Shown here: positions 59,543-64,000 of the stretch, piece by piece
Layout: every line of letters starts with the position of its first letter
Position numbering within the stretch: the stretch's first letter is position 1
Source of the DNA: Diplonema japonicum
Taxonomy: Eukaryota; Euglenozoa; Diplonemea; Diplonemida; Diplonemidae
NCBI GenBank assembly: GCA_964019335.1
Contig: OZ025670.1
Coordinates: forward strand, 186,001 to 250,000
Length of the DNA: 64,000 nucleotides
Direction of reading: 5' to 3'
Made by a program: the position numbers and the translations under genes
Notes under the pieces: model-generated
The model's database searches: none
Told to the model about the DNA's origin: nothing
The model's input: only the letters and a program-made list of their open reading frames with translations

Positions 59543-60316
59543 ATGAAATTATGTCTGTTTCTGGCGGTGGTTTGGCTGGCGTCTCCTGGCCATGCAAAGC
59601 TAGGCACATGCTGCAGCCCGAAGAATTCTCTTTGTGGTGATCTTGACGTCCTGGCGACACCAACGTGGTACTACAACTGGGCGAACTCTTCAGTGTTCAA
59701 AGATATGAACTGCGAAAAACAACCAACTCAAGAGTTCGTCCCCATGTTTTGGGGATATCACGGAGGCGGCTACAGCACAGCTGACGTACCAGCTGGAAGC
59801 AAGTACATCCTTGGCTACAACGAGCCCAACCATGAGAAGCAAAGTAATCTAACACCCGAGAAAGCCGTTGAAGGGTGGAAAAAAATGCAAGCTGTTTTTG
59901 GGACAACACACAAGCTGGGCTCACCGTCAGCAGCACCATGCGGCGGGCAGTGCTTGCAACCTGTTCAGTGGTTCGATGACTTCTTCAAATATTGCAACGG
60001 GACCTGCCAAGTTGACTTCATGGCAACACACATCTACTCCTGTAACGCCACCGAGACAATGGGGTATCTTAATTCCCTTAAGAAGTACGGCCGTCCGATT
60101 TGGCTGACTGAATTTGCCTGCGGAAATGGTCACGCGCACACACCGCAGGCAAACGCGGATTACGCCCAGAAGCTGGTTCCCATGCTCGAAGCTGACCCCA
60201 GTATCTTCAGGTACTCCTGGTTCAATTCCAGGGAGAACGTTACCAGCACCCTGTTTAACTTCGAAGACCCTAAGAAGGCGTTGACCGTCGTTGGAAAGAT
60301 GTACAACTCTCTGTAA
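59543..60316 (+). CDS. Secreted glycoside hydrolase family 128 (Asl1-like beta-1,3-glucanase)
   Basis: 257 aa with signal peptide MKLCLFLAVVWLASPGHA. The TIM-barrel landmarks of the family are present: TWYYNWANSS near the start, FVPMFWGYHGG, YILGYNEPNHEKQSNL (Glu of NEPN as acid/base), VDFMATHIYSC and PIWLTEFACGNG (Glu as nucleophile), then FRYSWFNSRE. Eight or more Cys suggest disulfides. GH128 enzymes cut beta-1,3-glucans, the storage polymer of many euglenozoans and the wall polymer of fungi and algae. Secretion favours a digestive or wall-active role. The stop lies 9 nt before the TTAA of the piggyBac element, so the 3' UTR is interrupted. Confidence 0.88.
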   Translation: MKLCLFLAVVWLASPGHAKLGTCCSPKNSLCGDLDVLATPTWYYNWANSSVFKDMNCEKQPTQEFVPMFWGYHGGGYSTADVPAGSKYILGYNEPNHEKQSNLTPEKAVEGWKKMQAVFGTTHKLGSPSAAPCGGQCLQPVQWFDDFFKYCNGTCQVDFMATHIYSCNATETMGYLNSLKKYGRPIWLTEFACGNGHAHTPQANADYAQKLVPMLEADPSIFRYSWFNSRENVTSTLFNFEDPKKALTVVGKMYNSL

Positions 60317-60329
60317 AATTAAGTATTAA

Positions 60330-61611
60330 CCCATAAAGGACCGCTATTTTTCGTCTAAAAAGTCGATTTTGAACTTTTCGTTCAAATACCATAAATAAAA
60401 TGGCGAGGGTGGAGTTAGAGGGTGTGTATCTATATTATTTTCACTACCCCATTTCTGGAGCGCGAAGCGGCCTGCATTTCAGCCCCAGACGCACCCAAAC
60501 TTTGGTGGTAGAGCAGCATTTGAGAGAAACAACTCTTGCAAAGGGCACATGCTATCCGGAGGTTCCATGGTCGGCAAGCAGCGCTTATTCAGCATGCAGG
60601 GTGGGCTGGTTATTTTTTTTTTTTCACCACTTATGGTCGTTCTTTGAACACAATGTCCGAGGTGCCACAGATATGCGACTTGTCCAATTTAAACGTATTT
60701 CTATTTTCAAGTGGTTTTCAAGAGGTTTTCAGGTGGTTTTTTAAGGTGTCGTTAATGTGAAAAAATTCGAAACAGGGCACATTGCTACGCAATCTCTGCA
60801 CAGTGGAAATCCGCATTGTAAATCCGTATCAACAATGGGACAAGCGAAAACAGTTGTCAAAGACAATCCAGTAATTCTGGTGCTGATATTCGGTGAGCAG
60901 CTCTGCCTCTTTTCCCCGGGTACCCGTGCCGGTACAAACAATCATGTTTAGAGTGTAACCGGTGTCTGAATCGCATTTTGAACCCATAACGCTTCCTCTT
61001 CTTCGGCTCACAAACAATGAACCCGACACGGCTTCTACAGCGTATGATGGTTCATCCACAGCAAGGTTTCGCTTGGGTACATACAGGGATGACCAAGAAG
61101 GAACCACAAGATTTATAAGATTGCGCCCTTTAGCCATTCTGTCTCCTTCTCCTCCACCAGCGGGCAACCCAAACCGCATTTGGCGCATTGTTTTTAAGAG
61201 CCTGTTTCTTTCCATTACCGTTCTGAAATATAGTGAATATGGGGTATCTATGAGTTCATACTGGTACTTGGACCTGGTACCTTGCGAAATATTTTCCTCC
61301 CCACCTTCTCGATTTTGTCATCCCATTCCATATCCGGGATATCCCCATCATCCGGTGACACTGACCCTTCTTCAGAAGTGCTTTCGGCACTACTCCCTTA
61401 TGGGGTGTAAAAAAACAATGTCTGTGCCACTATTTTTTTCCTCCCCTTGCAGTTTGGATGCAAAAATTTACGGGCGATATAGCGTTCAGTATAAAAAAAA
61501 GTCGCGCAATAAGGCCCCTCTTTAAAGAGTGGGCATGCAGAGCACTAAAAATGCCTTAGCAGAAATAAAAAGATTTTTTTAGCTGAATATTCAGCTCCGG
61601 TCCTTTATGGG
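60330..61611 (-). mobile_element. piggyBac element, degenerate
   Basis: Perfect 14-bp terminal inverted repeats CCCATAAAGGACCG, bounded by TTAA at 60326-60329 and 61612-61615, the hallmark target site of piggyBac. The 1,282-bp interior carries a broken transposase on the minus strand. The element sits immediately after the GH128 stop codon. Confidence 0.92.
60829..61215 (-). pseudogene. piggyBac transposase fragment (DDE_Tnp_1_7)
   Basis: The minus-strand frame contains SLYVPKRNLAVDE (first catalytic Asp), GSKCDSDTGYTLNMIVCTG, and NYWIVFDNCF (second catalytic Asp), in the family order. The third Asp and the Cys-rich C-terminus are not found in frame. Upstream on the same strand (about 61290-61420) an acidic stretch resembling the N-terminus is out of frame. 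Non-functional as it stands. Confidence 0.82.
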
Positions 61612-61719
61612 TTAAAGAAAAAAAAAAAAAAAAAAAAAAAAAACCTCGGCACAAAGTTGTCAGTTAGAGTTTTTTTTAAAAAAAATCTTTTTTTTTTTTT
61701 TTTTGAAAAGATAAAATCC

Positions 61720-62984
61720 AATACCGGATTTGTATTTATATTGTTCAGTTTTAATAATGGTCTGGGAATTTAGTGTACTGTATAAATTATGTACCTTTTT
61801 CGGATTTTGAACTCAACTTGGGACTTTTTACAGAACAATACAAATAAACTATTTTTATTATTTTTGGCCTGATCCCCCCCCAGGACAGGCCCCACTAAAA
61901 TCAAAGTCACGTTTGTGGTTTACAAGATCTACTTTTTGGTTTCCATTTTCAAAACAAGGTACGCGGACGCCCTGAAGGCCCAGATAAAGAAAGAGCGGAA
62001 AAGACACAGAAGAGAAGCCCTTCTTACTGCTGCTGGTCCGGCTTCTGTTCCCGTTAGTCCTGTTGCCGCGCCTGGTGCTTCTGTTCCCGTTAGTCCTGTT
62101 GCCGCGTCTGGTGCTTCTGTTGTTGCCGGTCCTGTGGTTTCTGTTGCCGGTCCCGAAACCTTCACAGATTGCAAAATCAGCAATGCTAGAGGTTGACAAA
62201 AGGACAAAGATTATGCGTCCTTTTATTCCTGCCTAGAGTGTCGAGGCTTACCGCAAGCTAACAGAAGCCACAATCCGGGCAGGGTTTGCTTACCTTTTTA
62301 ACGATCTCCCACCCGGGTCTGCATCCGTGCCCCCGCCCACTGAGGACGTTCCTGCACCCTCGCCTGGCCCTCCGCCCCCGCCTTCCGAGGTCGGGCAGAA
62401 GTGCTGGATGCAGATGCAGGAGTTGACCCGATGGAGATTGATCCATTGGAGCCATTGGGACTGTCAGTCGACCGGAACCAGCACCCGAAGACCCGGATGT
62501 GCAGCAGGCTGGCCATTTCTGATGCGCCTTCTTCTGACGAAGAAGCAGAAGAAGAAGAAGAAATGCCTGACCAAGAAGTTTAGTCCTAAGACTAAGCCGG
62601 GTGACCCCAAGCCAGCGAACAACGTGACGAGGGTGCCCTGCCCCAACTGCAGCGCAACCCTCAAGCAGGTTAGAAAGGAGAGACCAGGGTGGGAGTGCAC
62701 GTAATGCTCTGGTGAGCATGACATGAGCACCCGCGGGGCTATGCGACTATGTGGTGTGCTACGTGTAGGACTGGGCAATAGTGAACTAGAATTGCGGTAA
62801 TACCACCCCCCCCCGGTTTGTTTTTGTCTTGGGATTATATATTTTTAGGGATATTTTCCGGTATTTTTTTTGTAAATTTTATGTTCTGTTTTAATGGTGT
62901 TCTGTAGATATTATGTACCTTTTTCGAATTTTTTGCCCAATTTGGGACTTTTCACATAAACAATATAAGTACAAATCCGGTATT
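61720..62984. mobile_element. Inverted-repeat element with decayed coding interior
   Basis: AATACCGGATTTGTATTTAT plus ATTGTT at the left end is repeated inverted at the right end (62959-62984) with one mismatch over 26 bp. In addition, about 110 nt inside each end are direct repeats of each other (61745-61830 and 62870-62955; both contain ATTATGTACCTTTTTCG). The interior has broken + frames: a Pro/Ala/Val 45-bp tandem repeat (62035-62160), YRKLTEATIRAGFAYLFND near 62245-62305, and a zinc-ribbon-like CPNCSATLKQVRKERPGWEC at 62639-62700. No intact transposase; family not assigned. Confidence 0.6.
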
Positions 62985-63219
62985 TTTTTTTTGTAACAAA
63001 TTAAAAATTTAAAAAAAAAAAAAGAAGGTTTGTTTTTTCGAGTTCTTCTCAAAGGGGGGAAAAAAAAAGCATGAGGTATTCTTCTTGTCCCCCCCCCCCC
63101 CATTTTTCTTTGAAGTTTCGCTCTAAAAAAAAAAACACAAAAAAAAAAGGCATCCCTCACCTCCCCCTAGTTTTCTTTTTTATTTTTGTTTTTCCAAACA
63201 AAAAAAAAGAAGAAATAAA
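62985..63219. other. Short intergenic leader of the last gene
   Basis: A, T and C runs with no feature beyond the A-rich leader before the ATG at 63220. Confidence 0.6.
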
Positions 63220-64000
63220 ATGGGATCCGAGAACACGTTCACGTTGAACATCAGTGTGACTCATGATGAGAAGAGGTACCTGGAGGACATAGAGGTCGAA
63301 GGGATTTTAGAGGACATGGTGAAAAGCTTGGTGAAAGCCCGTCCAGAGAAGGTAGAGACGTGGATGCGAGAATGGGACGGGACATCAGATACAACGAAAG
63401 CTGAAGAACGCCTGCCGGAATGGCGTGGCGAGACAAGGGGCTGGGAGGAGCTAGGGAGCGGGACTTACGGAAGGCTGTGGAGCGGTGTGGTAAACAACCA
63501 AAAGCTTCTGTTGGAAGAGGTGTCTGAGGAGTTCAAAAATCTTGTCCACGCATCTCAACCGTTTCCGAAAAACCCGTTTTTGCAAGATTTTTTAGGTTTC
63601 TACCACTCCGAAAATAAAATCTATTCCGCTGCAGCATTCCCAAGCTACACCACTGCCGATGTGTGGGTCTCCTCACTACCGCACAGGAACAAACTCCTCA
63701 CCCTCCACAACCTCCTCACCTTCACCAAAAACATCTCATCCGCTCTGTCAACATTGCATGACCATTGCCTGACACATCACTTTGTTTGCTTGAACAACAT
63801 TTACTTAAACTCTGAAGGGAGCTTTATTCTGTGGGATCCCGGCTTAGAAGCACGTGTTAAGAACCTTCCGAAAAAGGCATTCTCAGAAGATGTGAAGGGA
63901 TTGCAACGGTGTGTCGAGCAGATTGTACAATACAACCAAGGCCCTGCACTGCTAACGAATTGTCCTGAGGAGTTTCTAGAGGTGGTCGAAACCCGTGGTG
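63220..64000 (+). CDS. RIIa-like dock domain plus pseudokinase, 3' end outside window
   Basis: 260 codons are visible. Residues 18-50 (KRYLEDIEVEGILEDMVKSL then VKARPEKVETWMREW) fit the dimerisation/docking helix pair of PKA RIIa and Dpy-30-type domains. A kinase-like fold follows: ELGSGTYGRLWSGV resembles the glycine loop, but no VAIK lysine is seen (KLLLEEV). The catalytic loop reads LTHHFVCLNNIYL where HRD-x-K-xx-N is expected, and WDPG replaces DFG. With both key Asp motifs altered it is probably a pseudokinase. Dock domains of this type anchor proteins to AKAPs, often in flagella. The C-terminus is unseen. Confidence 0.68.
   Translation, partial: MGSENTFTLNISVTHDEKRYLEDIEVEGILEDMVKSLVKARPEKVETWMREWDGTSDTTKAEERLPEWRGETRGWEELGSGTYGRLWSGVVNNQKLLLEEVSEEFKNLVHASQPFPKNPFLQDFLGFYHSENKIYSAAAFPSYTTADVWVSSLPHRNKLLTLHNLLTFTKNISSALSTLHDHCLTHHFVCLNNIYLNSEGSFILWDPGLEARVKNLPKKAFSEDVKGLQRCVEQIVQYNQGPALLTNCPEEFLEVVETRG

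Noticed and set aside
60962-61525. Plus-strand 187-codon open frame in the piggyBac element
   Set aside because: It is the reverse of the transposase frame and shows no family pattern.

Overview
Nuclear eukaryotic DNA. About 29 protein genes can be recognised and every one reads on the + strand. Many have 34-75 nt cis-introns (usually GTATG...AG, with poly-A or poly-T cores). Several start codons lie just downstream of a polypyrimidine tract plus AG, as expected for spliced-leader trans-splicing. A BILBO1-like protein (flagellar pocket collar, known from trypanosomes), the one-way gene layout, a reiterated snoRNA cluster and abundant cis-introns together suggest Euglenozoa, most likely a diplonemid. 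That assignment is inference; no rRNA or spliced-leader gene is present to confirm it. Homopolymer tracts of all four bases are unusually common between genes and inside introns. There is one 200-nt run of N.

Layout. 1-5 kb: TRAPPC1, KAE1 (with a 2-kb first intron made of tandem snoRNA-bearing repeats), and a methyltransferase cut by the N gap. 5.6-14.2 kb: a possible cytoskeletal block of a multi-QT-motif protein, a kinesin fused to a U-box, a membrane protein with coiled coil and PH-like domain, and the BILBO1-like EF-hand coiled-coil protein. 14.2-20.3 kb: PPR-like protein, a 61-aa protein, NDRG-like protein, ALYREF-like mRNA export factor with two near-identical introns. 20.4-31 kb: secreted M23 peptidase, two membrane proteins with acidic Trp-rich tails, two unknown Pro/Ser-rich proteins, and repeats with a dead reverse transcriptase fragment. 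31.6-39.8 kb: COA5/PET191, CMTR1-type cap methyltransferase, transportin-3-like importin, RCC1-like protein, SCD6/LSM14, an Arg/Ser-rich protein. 40-47 kb: a TA-flanked inverted-repeat element, then C69 dipeptidase, membrane glycosyltransferase, ammonium transporter. 48-60.3 kb: APC1, an unknown protein, LRR membrane protein, HBS1, GH128 glucanase. 60.3-63 kb: a piggyBac element with its TTAA duplication and a second inverted-repeat element. 63.2 kb to the end: a RIIa-like dock domain joined to a pseudokinase, cut by the window edge.

There is no single-pathway operon. Themes recur: RNA and translation (KAE1, snoRNAs, ALYREF, CMTR1, SCD6, HBS1), cytoskeleton or flagellum, and secreted or surface proteins. 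The strongest candidate for something new is the snoRNA array inside the KAE1 intron. One guide there has a 13-nt match to a universally conserved 18S rRNA stretch, and a second guide element in the same RNA matches a site about 20 nt away.
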